A DNA stretch of 64,000 bases. Origin: a virus. Below are positions 48,684 to 57,701 of this stretch, piece after piece. The stretch lies in the IMG/VR virus record IMGVR_UViG_3300041964_000072, positions 62,001-126,000 of that record, one strand, 5' to 3'. The number at the start of each line of letters is the position of its first letter. The stretch's first letter is position 1. The position numbers and the translations under genes were made by a program. The notes under the pieces are model-generated. The model was not told the DNA's origin. It saw nothing but the letters and a program-made list of their open reading frames with translations, and ran no database searches.

Positions 48684-50484
48684 GCATCAGTACATTACCG
48701 AGTCAATCCCAGATGACGTTATTCAGGCAATCCGAAAGGAATCTATCGTAGGGTGCGACACAGAAACGACAGGTCTTGATCCACACAAAGACCGCTTGCG
48801 ATTGCTACAAATTGCTGTTCCTGGTACGGTGTACGTTTTTGATTTCTTCAAGCTCAGTAAGGATGAGATTAGAAAACTTGAAGGAATATTTAAGGGAAAG
48901 CTTTCAGTTATTCTTCACAACGGTATTTTTGACTGCCAGTTTTTGTGGAAGCATGATATTGACTTATCGGACGCAAACTTCATCTTCGATACGATGCTTG
49001 CGTCTCAAATCGTGCATAACGGATTAGCTCTAAAACACTCGTTAGCGGCTGTAGTAGAGAGAGAATTGGGGCAAGAGTTATCAAAAGAACAGCAAGCCTC
49101 GGATTGGTCTAAAGCAGACCTGTCGCCAGAGCAACTAGAATACGCTGCACTTGACGTAGAAATCCTCTTCCCTCTAAGAGAAAAATTGTTTCTCGAACTC
49201 ATTTACTACGAGTTAATCGAGATTGCCAAAATAGAATTTCAGAATGTCTGGACACTCGCCGCTTTAGAATATAACGGCATCTATATCGATATCGATCTTT
49301 GGGAATCAAACCTACCAGAATATGAAGCGAAGATTGAAGAACTTGAAAAAGAAATCCTGCACAATCTTCCTGGAGTATTTGTACAACCTTCATTTGGAAG
49401 GAAGAGCGATAAATACTCTGCTTCAATAAATAGTCCAAAACAACTGTTATTGAAGCTTCAAGAACTGGGGATTCCAACTGAAAGCACATCAGAAGGAGAA
49501 TTAAAACTTCTAGATTCTGAGCAATATCCTATTCTGGAATTGATTGATAAATACCGAAAAACCTGTAAATTAGTTGGAACATATATTAAACCTTACAGGC
49601 AATTTATCAATCCTGTTACAAACCGAATTCACCCTAATATTTACCAGCTAGGAGCCTACACAGGAAGGATTGCTGCCACAAATCCAGCAATACTTACCAT
49701 TCCTCGTTCAAATAACTTCCGTCGCTGCTTTAAAGGACAAGGGGACAACTATTACCTAGATCATGACTATTCCCAAATTGAATCCCGCTTAACTGCTGTA
49801 GAAGCTGGAGAGCAAAAAATGCTCCAAATCTTCAACAATGATTTGGATATTTATGTAGCTACAGCAGCCGACGAGAATAGTCTTACAATAGAGGAGTTCC
49901 ATGCCCTAGAGTCCTCCATCAAAAAGGTTATGAGGCAGGGAGCGAAATCAGAAGTCTTGGGATTAGGGTTTGGAATGGGTGCGTTGCGATACCGGAATTA
50001 CTGTAAAGAAGTATTTGGCATCCACAAAACCCTCGAAGAGGCTAAAAAGCAGCGGAATACTTTTTTGTACCGCACCTATCCTGGGCTTTCAGAATGGCAT
50101 AAAAAATGTACTCACAACTATGAACAAAAAACCCAACTAACTAATCGCACTGGGCGCTTGTTCAGAGGAAAGATTACTTACAACAATGCGATTAATTATG
50201 GTGTCCAAAGTTTAGCGACGGACATCATGAAAGCAGCCTTGAATAATATATACTCTCACCTCAAAGAGTCGTATGGTGTCCCTCCACTTTTTGATCGTAG
50301 CCCTGTATTCCCGGTTGCGTACATTCATGATCAATGTACGTTGGAAGGGGAAAAGGCAGCGCTTGAAAAAGAAAAAGAAATCATTGAAAAAATAATGATT
50401 GAAACCGCTGAACAAATGATTGATTATCAAGTACGAATTAAGGTAGATGGGAGTATTGGTAAGGACTGGGCAGAGAGCCACTAA
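48646..50484 (+). CDS. Family A DNA polymerase with 3'-5' exonuclease
   Basis: 612 residues. The exonuclease domain has GCDTETTG (D38, E40), LHNGIFDCQFL (D96) and YAALD (Y166, D170). The polymerase has motif A DHDYSQIESRL (D374), motif B RQGAKSEVLGLGFGMG (K434; Phe in place of the usual Tyr before G) and motif C YIHDQCTLE (D562). Motif C reads HDQ where most family A enzymes have HDE. There is no 5' nuclease domain, as usual for phage enzymes. It overlaps the PcfJ-like gene by 38 nt. It is the likely replicative polymerase, working with the primase and helicase upstream. Confidence 0.92.
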   Translation: MIQSLQQLQCPGKHQYITESIPDDVIQAIRKESIVGCDTETTGLDPHKDRLRLLQIAVPGTVYVFDFFKLSKDEIRKLEGIFKGKLSVILHNGIFDCQFLWKHDIDLSDANFIFDTMLASQIVHNGLALKHSLAAVVERELGQELSKEQQASDWSKADLSPEQLEYAALDVEILFPLREKLFLELIYYELIEIAKIEFQNVWTLAALEYNGIYIDIDLWESNLPEYEAKIEELEKEILHNLPGVFVQPSFGRKSDKYSASINSPKQLLLKLQELGIPTESTSEGELKLLDSEQYPILELIDKYRKTCKLVGTYIKPYRQFINPVTNRIHPNIYQLGAYTGRIAATNPAILTIPRSNNFRRCFKGQGDNYYLDHDYSQIESRLTAVEAGEQKMLQIFNNDLDIYVATAADENSLTIEEFHALESSIKKVMRQGAKSEVLGLGFGMGALRYRNYCKEVFGIHKTLEEAKKQRNTFLYRTYPGLSEWHKKCTHNYEQKTQLTNRTGRLFRGKITYNNAINYGVQSLATDIMKAALNNIYSHLKESYGVPPLFDRSPVFPVAYIHDQCTLEGEKAALEKEKEIIEKIMIETAEQMIDYQVRIKVDGSIGKDWAESH

Positions 50485-50536
50485 CCTACTACCTACCACC
50501 TGTCGCTGCATACAACAAAAACGACTTAAACTATGC

Positions 50537-52756
50537 ATGAAATCCGAGATTTCTGTACAAAAGCGCAATGGTTCCCTAGCACCTCTTGACATCAATAAGA
50601 TCAAGCAGGTAATTCACTGGGCATCAGATGGGCTGGACGTTAACCCGCTAAAACTAGAAGCGGGAGTAGAAGGAATTTTCCATCAAGGCATTGAAACCCG
50701 TGCCATCCAAAACAATCTGATCAATAAAGCGGTTGCAATGACTTCCTTGGAAGAACCGGACTGGCGCTATGTTGCAGGACGCTTGGTAGTGATGAATTTG
50801 CGAAAAGAAACCATTCTTTTGAGAGGGTACGAATATTCACCACATAACTACCTTAATCATGTAGCCGCAATGATTGGTAATGGATTGTACTCGTCTCAAC
50901 TCTGGGAATACTCAGAGGAGGAGCTACGGGAGGCAGGACAGTGGATGAATCTGGACTGGGATCTTGACTACGACTATGCAGGGGCTTGCTTACTGCAAAG
51001 TCGCTACCTAATGGTAGGTGAGCTTCCCCAGGAGATGTACTTGACGATCGCGCTACTGCTGGCATCAAAGGAAAACCTGGATAAGCGAATGTCCTTCGCC
51101 TACGATTTCTACTGTGCGATCGCTCAACGCAAGATATCACTGGCTACCCCGCTGCTCTTAAATCTTCGTCAACCTAATGGCAATCTATCCAGTTGTTTCA
51201 TCATGTCGGTAGGGGATTCCATTGAATCGATCTACAACAACTTGCATCGAGCGGCAAGGATTTCTCAAAATGCCGGAGGGCTGGGAGTTGATGTGTCCCA
51301 GATTCGTGCCAAAGGTAGTTGGGTGCGAGGAACCGCCAATGCATCTAGTGGTGTTTTGCCTTGGATTAAGTTGTACAACGACACGGCTGTAGCGGTAAAT
51401 CAGCAAGGACGGAGAGCGGGAGCATTCACAATCGCTCTGGGAATCTGGCATCTAGATATTGAGGATTTTCTTGAAATCCAGACTGAGGTAGGTGATATAC
51501 GCAAAAAGAGCCTTGACATCTTTCCTCAAGTAATTATTCCTGATGCATTTATGCATCGAGTGGTCAGGGATGAGGATTGGTATCTTACAGACCCCTATGA
51601 AGTGAAGCAAGTCTTGGGGCTGTCCATTTCTGAAATGTGGGGAGCTAAGTTCATCATGGCTTACCGCTTAATTGAAGATGCGATCGCAGATGGCAGGATT
51701 ACACTTTATAAAAAGGTGTCTGCGAAAAAACTGTTTGTCAAGATCATGCAAACGCAGATTGAGACTGGGTTGCCCTATATTGCCTTCAAGGATTCCATTA
51801 ATCGCTACAACCCTAACAGTCACGAGGGTACAATCCCTTGTGTGAACCTATGTACGGAATCTTTCTCCGTCGTTCACACCGATTTAGCGTATCATGTCTG
51901 CAATCTCGTCTCTCTGAATTTGGGTAACATATCGGATGACGAGCTGGAAGGATTCTGTCAGCTATCAGTCCGGATGCTCGACAATGCAATTGATTTGTCC
52001 AAGGCTCCTGTAGCGGAAGCTGATAACCACAATTATCTGTACCGAGTGATTGGAGTCGGCACGTTGGGACTGGCGGACTGGCTTGCGTTAAGAAACCTGA
52101 CTTATCGCAGTACTGGTACTAAAGAGACAGTTTCTCGCCTCTACGAGGATATTGCCTACTACTGCATTAAAACCAGTGCAGACCTAGCGACTGAGCGAAT
52201 GCCCTACATGGCATTTGAGCATAGTTCTTGGGATTTAGGGCGCATGATTGGGAAATCATTATTCTGGTTTCAGGAAAATAGTTATGACTTTCCCCGCTGG
52301 AAAGCATTGCAAAAGCAAATCCTAAATACTGGAATTCGTAATTCTCAGGTACTTGCGATCGCCCCAAATACGTCATCAGCCTTATTGCAGGGGGCTACGG
52401 CTAGCATCTTACCTCCATTTTCCAGAATGTTCGTGGACAAGAATTCTAAGGGTTCTGTGCCCCTGCTCCCACCTTATATTAAAGAGCATTTCTGGCACTA
52501 CCTAGAGAACAAATCTCTTGATCAGAAAATCATTGTAGATCTTGTAGGGACAGCGATTCAGCCTTGGGTAGATACGGGGGTGTCGATGGAATTGCTGTTT
52601 AATTTGAACAGCCCAGAGGTGACGGCTAAGTACATCATGGAAACCTTAATTGATGCCTGGAAAAAGGAATGTAAGGCTATCTACTATATCAGAAGTATCC
52701 AAAAAAATACTGAGGCGATCGACCGCTCCCAAGAATGCGAAATGTGTGCTGCATGA
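50537..52756 (+). CDS. nrdA: Ribonucleotide reductase class I alpha subunit
   Basis: 739 residues from ATG 50537; the extension from 50447 overlaps the polymerase gene. An ATP-cone lies at the N-terminus (residues about 3-85). The active-site radical loop is PCVNLCTES, with N437, C439 and E441. The redox pair is C220 (SSCF) and C455 (HVCNLV). The C-terminal tail ends CEMCAA, with the CxxC that hands electrons from glutaredoxin or thioredoxin. It reduces ribonucleoside diphosphates to supply dNTPs. Its partner NrdB is at 54206. The stop overlaps the start of a small zinc-ribbon gene. Confidence 0.93.
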   Translation: MKSEISVQKRNGSLAPLDINKIKQVIHWASDGLDVNPLKLEAGVEGIFHQGIETRAIQNNLINKAVAMTSLEEPDWRYVAGRLVVMNLRKETILLRGYEYSPHNYLNHVAAMIGNGLYSSQLWEYSEEELREAGQWMNLDWDLDYDYAGACLLQSRYLMVGELPQEMYLTIALLLASKENLDKRMSFAYDFYCAIAQRKISLATPLLLNLRQPNGNLSSCFIMSVGDSIESIYNNLHRAARISQNAGGLGVDVSQIRAKGSWVRGTANASSGVLPWIKLYNDTAVAVNQQGRRAGAFTIALGIWHLDIEDFLEIQTEVGDIRKKSLDIFPQVIIPDAFMHRVVRDEDWYLTDPYEVKQVLGLSISEMWGAKFIMAYRLIEDAIADGRITLYKKVSAKKLFVKIMQTQIETGLPYIAFKDSINRYNPNSHEGTIPCVNLCTESFSVVHTDLAYHVCNLVSLNLGNISDDELEGFCQLSVRMLDNAIDLSKAPVAEADNHNYLYRVIGVGTLGLADWLALRNLTYRSTGTKETVSRLYEDIAYYCIKTSADLATERMPYMAFEHSSWDLGRMIGKSLFWFQENSYDFPRWKALQKQILNTGIRNSQVLAIAPNTSSALLQGATASILPPFSRMFVDKNSKGSVPLLPPYIKEHFWHYLENKSLDQKIIVDLVGTAIQPWVDTGVSMELLFNLNSPEVTAKYIMETLIDAWKKECKAIYYIRSIQKNTEAIDRSQECEMCAA

Positions 52757-52902
52757 ATGATGAAGAGGATTTGAAACGAATAATCGTTACCTACTGTCCT
52801 TTCTGTGGAGGCGATTCGATAGCTGCTCTGCAAGGACAGTTCATTTGCACAGACTGCAATGCCCGTTGGGATATTTCATCTACTACTGACGAAGAAGAAT
52901 AG
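52753..52902 (+). CDS. Small zinc-ribbon protein coupled to nrdA
   Basis: 49 residues from ATG 52753, overlapping the nrdA stop (ATGA). It has C15-x2-C18 (YCPFCGG) and C32-x2-C35 (CTDCNARW), a classic small zinc ribbon with acidic ends. Too short to be found easily. Such ribbons often accompany phage replication genes; a thiol or regulatory link to NrdA is only a positional guess. Confidence 0.68.
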   Translation: MNDEEDLKRIIVTYCPFCGGDSIAALQGQFICTDCNARWDISSTTDEEE

Positions 52903-52905
52903 CTA

Positions 52906-53172
52906 ATGCAAACACTTGACCTAACCAACATCGACAAGTACCACATAGCAAACTGGTTTTCCCATCACCCTGTAGACTTTGAAGGAGGACAAGATGAAAT
53001 ATACAACAAAGTACGGCATGACTTCCGATTAGTTGCGATCGGATTGTGCCAAACAATTCCTGACACCCCGGAACGGCAATTTGCGATCAACAAGCTAAAA
53101 GAAGCAATGTGGGCAGTGAATCACGCAATTGCTTGTAATTGGGAGTTACGCGATCCCAGTAAACGGATGTAA
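52906..53172 (+). CDS. Acb2/Tad1-like cyclic-nucleotide sponge candidate
   Basis: 88 residues, 3 nt after the zinc ribbon. F-x-x-HP (18-22), then V-R-x-x-x-R-x-VA (36-44), then P-x-x-x-ER-x-x-AI-x-KL-x-EAMW-x-x-N-x-AIA (52-76). This is the helical-hairpin pattern of the Acb2/Tad1 family known from many phages (usually ...RE-KSLALTKLEEAMFWANAAIAR). Acb2 sequesters CBASS cyclic nucleotides, and Tad1 sequesters Thoeris gcADPR signals. The family call is by pattern; whether it binds a signal is inference. Confidence 0.66.
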   Translation: MQTLDLTNIDKYHIANWFSHHPVDFEGGQDEIYNKVRHDFRLVAIGLCQTIPDTPERQFAINKLKEAMWAVNHAIACNWELRDPSKRM

Positions 53173-53287
53173 GAACCCTAAATAATTCAAGATTCAGAAT
53201 ACAACAACTAAGTTTAGAAATCCCCTTACCCATTGATAAGTTTAGACATTTGGCTTTGAGGAATTTTCTCAGAACAGATGCTTTATC

Positions 53288-53641
53288 ATGGATGAAGAAA
53301 CTTTATCAAGCAACGCTCTAAATGAGGAAGAAACAGACCTTCCTTTGCCTACAGAGATAGATCGAATTACAGCATTAGAGCGGCGTTTGATACGATGCGA
53401 AAAAGGGATGAAAGCAAACCGTGCATTTGCGGTTTTGGCTTTTGTAGCATCACCAATAATATTACCGTGGCTACTCTTTGAGTTATCCAATGTGAGTTTT
53501 AATTTCTACGGTTTCCAGGGGACATTAAATTCCCGAAAGTTTGAGATTACCAATGAAATGAAAATGTACACAATGATTTTGGGATTAGGTGGGCTTGGAG
53601 TATTGAGTAAGGAGAAGGTTGAAAAGCTCTTAGTAAAATAG
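53288..53641 (+). CDS. Small membrane protein
   Basis: 117 residues. An acidic N-terminus is followed by a hydrophobic segment (about 44-66, AFAVLAFVASPIILPWLLFEL) and a second weaker one near residues 93-108 (TMILGLGGLGVLS). It ends in basic KEKVEKLLVK. It could be a holin-like or signal-anchored protein, but it lies far from the lysin. No Shine-Dalgarno is apparent before the ATG. Confidence 0.62.
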   Translation: MDEETLSSNALNEEETDLPLPTEIDRITALERRLIRCEKGMKANRAFAVLAFVASPIILPWLLFELSNVSFNFYGFQGTLNSRKFEITNEMKMYTMILGLGGLGVLSKEKVEKLLVK

Positions 53642-53654
53642 GCTGCTTTTCTGC

Positions 53655-54209
53655 TTGTCCATTGTAGATTCACTCCTTACTTGGTTCCGCTCTTTATTTG
53701 TTCCCGCTAAAAAGCCCCTTCCTCCTCCTGCAATATTCCAGAATGTACCGCAAGCGTCAGACTGGAGGGAGGGGAAATCCTTGTATGCAGGATATCTACC
53801 ACTAACCCGCAACAAAATCCACTATTTAGAATGCAAGCCTATTGGATATGCCGATAGACATGCTGTATGGAAACCAGGAATTCCAACTCCCACGCATACC
53901 ATAAGCTTCTATTACTACAAAGCCGAAAAAGATAGCGTAAGAACAACAATTTTTGTTGATTTTTGGAACTGCAATGTTATTCGAGATTACAGCCCAGATT
54001 GGATTGCTGTAAAACGCCTCATGCCAGCGGTTTTCAATGAAATCATGTGGACAACCAAGCAGGAACGTATTAAAAGCCCTGTAGCAATTGAGCTGGATTT
54101 ATCTCCAATTTCCCTTTTACTGAAAGGAGAGTTGTCCGAACTTCATTGGAAAACATATATCGCAAGCACGTTGAAAAACATTCCATTAATAGACAAAAAA
54201 AGTAAATGA
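53655..54209 (+). CDS. Hypothetical protein
   Basis: 184 residues from TTG 53655. The first 20 are an amphipathic, Trp/Phe-containing helix and a Pro-rich linker, which might associate with membrane. The rest is beta-rich with many aromatics. The stop overlaps the nrdB start (ATGA at 54206). The family was not recognised. Confidence 0.6.
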   Translation: MSIVDSLLTWFRSLFVPAKKPLPPPAIFQNVPQASDWREGKSLYAGYLPLTRNKIHYLECKPIGYADRHAVWKPGIPTPTHTISFYYYKAEKDSVRTTIFVDFWNCNVIRDYSPDWIAVKRLMPAVFNEIMWTTKQERIKSPVAIELDLSPISLLLKGELSELHWKTYIASTLKNIPLIDKKSK

Positions 54210-55276
54210 TCGCAGCACTGCCAACAAAGACTTTATTCAATCCAAACGGGGATGATTCCGTAAGCAAACGTCAGCTCATTCATGGAAATTCAACGAACAT
54301 CTTAAATCTCAACAATGTTCGCTTTAAATGGGCAACAAACTTGTACAGAAAGATGGTTGAAAACTTCTGGATTCCAGAAAAAGTAGACATGACAAATGAT
54401 GTAGCTGACTACTCAAAGCTTACTGAACATGAGCAGAGAGCATTTGATGCTACGCTCTCTTTTCTAATATTTCTGGACAGTGTTCAAACCCAAAATATTC
54501 CGAGATTAGCGGATTATGTTACTGCTCCTGAAGTAACTTTGTGTTTGACGGTACAAGCCTTTCAAGAGGCTATCCATGCAAAATCATACCAATACATTAT
54601 TGAGAGTACAATTCCCCCTGAAAGGAGGAACAGTATCTATGACCATTGGCGAGACAATCATATACTCTATATCAGAAATCAGTATATTGCTGCCATATTC
54701 CAAGAGTTTGTGGATTTTCCCACTGAGATTTCATTCCTTAAAGCAGCGATTGCTAACTATCTTCTGGAGTCACTTTATTTCTATAACGGTTTCAATTTCT
54801 TCTTCAACCTTGCGTCACGACACTTAATGCAGGGAGCGGCGGACATCATTAGGTATATTGCAAGAGATGAGCAAACTCACATCGTAATATTTGAACGTTT
54901 GATTGCAGAATTGCGGGAAAGCCTGATTGCCAAAAAGGTAATTGATTCTTTCTATTACAATTCTCTTGTCAAGGAGATGATGAGTCATGCTGTAATCCAA
55001 GAAATAGAATGGGCTGATCATTTGCTAGGTAATAATATTTTGGGAGTCAGTACCGAATCTACGGATACTTACACCAAGTATCTTGCAAATGTTCGACTGC
55101 AAAAAATCCTGGTAGACAGGCTATACCTGGATGACAAGTATGAACACAACCCCTACGAACACCTAGAGCGCTTATCGGATAACTCAGGGGAAGGGGAGAT
55201 TAAAGCAAACTTTTTTGAAAGCACTCCCACTTCCTACAATCTATCCTCGGCTGTAGCAGGGTGGGATGACTTATAA
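54206..55276 (+). CDS. nrdB: Ribonucleotide reductase class I beta subunit
   Basis: 356 residues. The diiron ligands are in order: D91 (FLDSVQ), E121 and H124 (QEAIHAKSY), E188 (LLESLYFYNGF), E222 and H225 (RDEQTH). Y128 in HAKSY is the expected place for the radical Tyr. The C-terminus ends in an acidic AGWDDL typical of the alpha-binding tail. It generates the radical for NrdA. Five other small genes lie between the two subunits or just after them, unlike the adjacent order in most bacteria. Confidence 0.93.
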   Translation: MIAALPTKTLFNPNGDDSVSKRQLIHGNSTNILNLNNVRFKWATNLYRKMVENFWIPEKVDMTNDVADYSKLTEHEQRAFDATLSFLIFLDSVQTQNIPRLADYVTAPEVTLCLTVQAFQEAIHAKSYQYIIESTIPPERRNSIYDHWRDNHILYIRNQYIAAIFQEFVDFPTEISFLKAAIANYLLESLYFYNGFNFFFNLASRHLMQGAADIIRYIARDEQTHIVIFERLIAELRESLIAKKVIDSFYYNSLVKEMMSHAVIQEIEWADHLLGNNILGVSTESTDTYTKYLANVRLQKILVDRLYLDDKYEHNPYEHLERLSDNSGEGEIKANFFESTPTSYNLSSAVAGWDDL

Positions 55277-55278
55277 AA

Positions 55279-55500
55279 GTGACGGAACTTATTAAGCAAG
55301 GACAAACCTTTAATATTATGTTTGGAAGTAATCATCAAACCCAATGTCGATTAGAGGCATTGGAAGATATCCCAGTATTAAGGGAAGGTGAAGTTGCAAA
55401 TGAATGGTTTTTTGTCAGGTGCTTAGATTGCGGTGATTTAGCATTCCCTTATAACGTGATGAAGCTAGCTATTTGGAAAAATCAACTTATAGGAGATTAG
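55279..55500 (+). CDS. Small hypothetical protein
   Basis: 73 residues from GTG 55279, 2 nt after nrdB. RCLDCGDLAFPYN has one C-x2-C pair only. Beta-rich. The family was not recognised. Probably coupled to nrdB. Confidence 0.6.
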   Translation: MTELIKQGQTFNIMFGSNHQTQCRLEALEDIPVLREGEVANEWFFVRCLDCGDLAFPYNVMKLAIWKNQLIGD

Positions 55501-55503
55501 ATC

Positions 55504-55962
55504 ATGATCTATATTGTTCATCCCTCAGAAATGCCTACCACTCCAGCGAATAGGCGAGTGATCCGGGTTCCCAGCTACATAAGCCCTCTATCAAATCCTT
55601 TCTCGGTTAGATGGAGTAGTACAGTACCTACTCCTGTACTAAAAGCATATCGAGAATGGTTCAACAGCAACATCGCTGCTTATGGAATTCCTCACTACCG
55701 CAAATCCCCGCTGCATGGGTTAGATGAGATCGCTCATTATCATGGCGTAAGGTTGTGTGAGAATTACCAACCTCCCAAGGTTGAAGATGTAAAATTCCGG
55801 CTGGATGCGATCGAGCGGCTACTTTTTAATAATCGGATCATCGAACTCGCTAGTTTTTGGCACCCCAAGCCTTGCCCTGCTTTAATAATTAAAGAGTATT
55901 TAGAATCACAAGTGCTTGGGTATGGAGAAATTGAAGTCCGAAATCAAAGCATTCTTTGTTGA
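55504..55962 (+). CDS. DUF4326-like protein
   Basis: 152 residues. The N-terminal NRRVIRVPSYISPLSNPFSVRW matches the start of DUF4326 (Y-I-G-R-x-S...GNPF). The second part has AYREWF and ends with WHPKPCPALIIKEYLE, corresponding to the CWC-x-P-x-x-CHG-x-x-x-x-x-x-L ending, but with the first Cys changed. The family is common in phages and its activity is unknown. The middle is longer than usual. Confidence 0.66.
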   Translation: MIYIVHPSEMPTTPANRRVIRVPSYISPLSNPFSVRWSSTVPTPVLKAYREWFNSNIAAYGIPHYRKSPLHGLDEIAHYHGVRLCENYQPPKVEDVKFRLDAIERLLFNNRIIELASFWHPKPCPALIIKEYLESQVLGYGEIEVRNQSILC

Positions 55963-56275
55963 GAAGCGCTACCCTCATCGGCAGCACTTTCGCAACAACT
56001 GTATGAAGATATACATAAGGCACACTTTCAGGAGGCGAGAGGAAGGGAGGTTTGATTACGGTATTTGTATTGCTAATATCGAAGTTTACGAGCGGTATAG
56101 GGGCAAGCAAATCGGACGAAATATGATTCAATTCATTCACCAGGAACATCCAGGGACATTTACGCTGGTAGAAAGTGTAGGAAATCCCTGGCTGCGAGAT
56201 TGGTTAATTAAGAACGGTTGGAACATGGAAAGTGTATACAACTATATTTTGTGGAAACCTGCCCAACATAAATAA
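55922..56275 (+). CDS. GNAT-fold-like protein
   Basis: 117 residues from ATG 55922 (TTG 55916 possible), overlapping the previous gene by 41 nt. ANIEVYERYRGKQIGRNMIQFIHQ resembles the acetyl-CoA loop of GNAT enzymes (R-x-x-G-x-G), and TLVESVGNPWLRDWLIKNGW corresponds to motif B. I recall the same order in small phage proteins. The substrate is unknown and the loop is degenerate (RGKQIG), so enzymatic activity is not certain. Confidence 0.6.
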   Translation: MEKLKSEIKAFFVEKRYPHRQHFRNNCMKIYIRHTFRRREEGRFDYGICIANIEVYERYRGKQIGRNMIQFIHQEHPGTFTLVESVGNPWLRDWLIKNGWNMESVYNYILWKPAQHK

Positions 56276-56992
56276 TTGACCAGTTGCTATAAAGCCTTAT
56301 TCATCAGCGACGTGCATTTAGGAACTCCTCAGTGTCGGGCTGATGACCTGATTATGTTGTTAAATTCCCTCAGCTTTGATCGCTTATTCTTGATTGGCGA
56401 TATCGTGGACATCAAGAAGCTCAAGGAACGATGGTATTTCCCTGAAACTCACCTGGAAGTCCTACGAAGGATACTGTTTCTCTCAGAGGTAATAGATGTA
56501 ATCTACTTGCCAGGTAATCATGAGTTAGCGGAAAACAACAAATTTCTCAAAGGTGGGGGTCTGCGGATTGGCGACGGTATAACTGTGTGCCGTCGCTTCT
56601 CTTATGATGGGTACTTGCTTGTCCACGGGGATCAGATCCCGTTTGGTTCTACTCCCTTACAGCGGGATTGGTACAAACTGCTCGAATTTTTATACAACAA
56701 ATCCAAGCGAAAATCGGCATTTATCAAATGGCTGCGTAAACGAACCGTCAACATTACGGATTACGTGGATAATTTTCATCTTCATGCCCTACGGTATTTG
56801 AAAGAATCTCCAGATCACAAAGGAATTATTTGTGGTCACAATCACTTACCTCAAGCATTGAAGAAAGGAGATTACACATACCTTAATTGTGGAGACTGGG
56901 TAAAAAACTCCTCTGCAATCGCTCAAAAAATAGATGGAACATTTGAACTCATATCCTGCAAGGATTCTGAGTTAAAGATTCATGACTTTTAA
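56276..56992 (+). CDS. Calcineurin-like metallophosphoesterase
   Basis: 238 residues from TTG 56276, directly after the previous stop. All metal-binding motifs are present: SDVHLG (D12, H14), GDIVD (D42), GNHE (N81, H82), HGD (H117) and GHNH (H188, H190). The length and motif spacing are like LpxH (UDP-2,3-diacylglucosamine hydrolase) and related phosphodiesterases. In phages such enzymes may cut cyclic nucleotides or nucleotide ends. The real substrate is unknown. It is coupled to the next gene by TAATG. Confidence 0.85.
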   Translation: MTSCYKALFISDVHLGTPQCRADDLIMLLNSLSFDRLFLIGDIVDIKKLKERWYFPETHLEVLRRILFLSEVIDVIYLPGNHELAENNKFLKGGGLRIGDGITVCRRFSYDGYLLVHGDQIPFGSTPLQRDWYKLLEFLYNKSKRKSAFIKWLRKRTVNITDYVDNFHLHALRYLKESPDHKGIICGHNHLPQALKKGDYTYLNCGDWVKNSSAIAQKIDGTFELISCKDSELKIHDF

Positions 56993-57189
56993 TGCCACAA
57001 CTCTACACAATATTGCTCAGTGATGGGCATAAGCAGATAAAAGAGACTGCCGAAATAGATGTAATTATCCAACGATTTTTAATTCCTGGTTACGGAATTG
57101 AGAATTTACTCTGTGATCCGGAATTCAATTACATCTACCTTGAGTTTGGCTTGCATACAATAAGCATCGAGAAAAATAATGGCAATTAG
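56992..57189 (+). CDS. Small hypothetical protein
   Basis: 65 residues starting in the TAATG at the previous stop and ending in the TAGTG that begins dut, so it is coupled both ways. Alpha/beta. The family was not recognised. Confidence 0.6.
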   Translation: MPQLYTILLSDGHKQIKETAEIDVIIQRFLIPGYGIENLLCDPEFNYIYLEFGLHTISIEKNNGN

Positions 57190-57698
57190 TGAAACTAAAA
57201 ATCAAGAAACTGAATTCTGACGCTATAATCCCAACTCGTGCGAATCCTACTGATTCTGGAGCAGACCTTTATAGCTGTTTGGACGGAGTAAGTACCGTAA
57301 TCTACCCATTCAGCAGAAAGCTTATTCCTACAGGGATAGCAATTGAATTGCCTGAGCCTGTAGTCTTGGATTTTACGTCCTCAGAAGGCTGGGCAAGAGG
57401 AGGCTTACGGATTCAATGGGAAGCTCAAGTTCGCTCAAAAAGCGGACGTGCCTTGAATGAAGGGTTATTTGTTTTGAATAGTCCAGGCACGATCGATTAT
57501 GGCTATTCAGGAGAATTGAGAATTATCCTTTACAATTCGACATATAATGCCGTGACGATTCTCCATCACGAGAAAATCGCTCAATTGGTATTATGTCCGA
57601 TTGTTGTCCCAGTTCTTGAAGAGGTGGCAGTAATGTCAGTAAATCAAGACCGGGGTGATCACGGATTCGGATCATCAGGGTTGTATTTGGCTGCTTAA
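57189..57698 (+). CDS. dut: dUTPase
   Basis: 169 residues from GTG 57189. The five trimeric dUTPase motifs are all seen: PTDSGADLYS (about 19-28), VRSKSGRA (about 82-89), GTIDYGYSGELRI (about 100-112), HHEKIAQLVL (about 126-135) and RGDHGFGSSG (about 155-164). It hydrolyses dUTP to dUMP, keeping uracil out of DNA and supplying the substrate of ThyX two genes downstream. Confidence 0.95.
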   Translation: MKLKIKKLNSDAIIPTRANPTDSGADLYSCLDGVSTVIYPFSRKLIPTGIAIELPEPVVLDFTSSEGWARGGLRIQWEAQVRSKSGRALNEGLFVLNSPGTIDYGYSGELRIILYNSTYNAVTILHHEKIAQLVLCPIVVPVLEEVAVMSVNQDRGDHGFGSSGLYLAA

Positions 57699-57701
57699 AT
57701 C

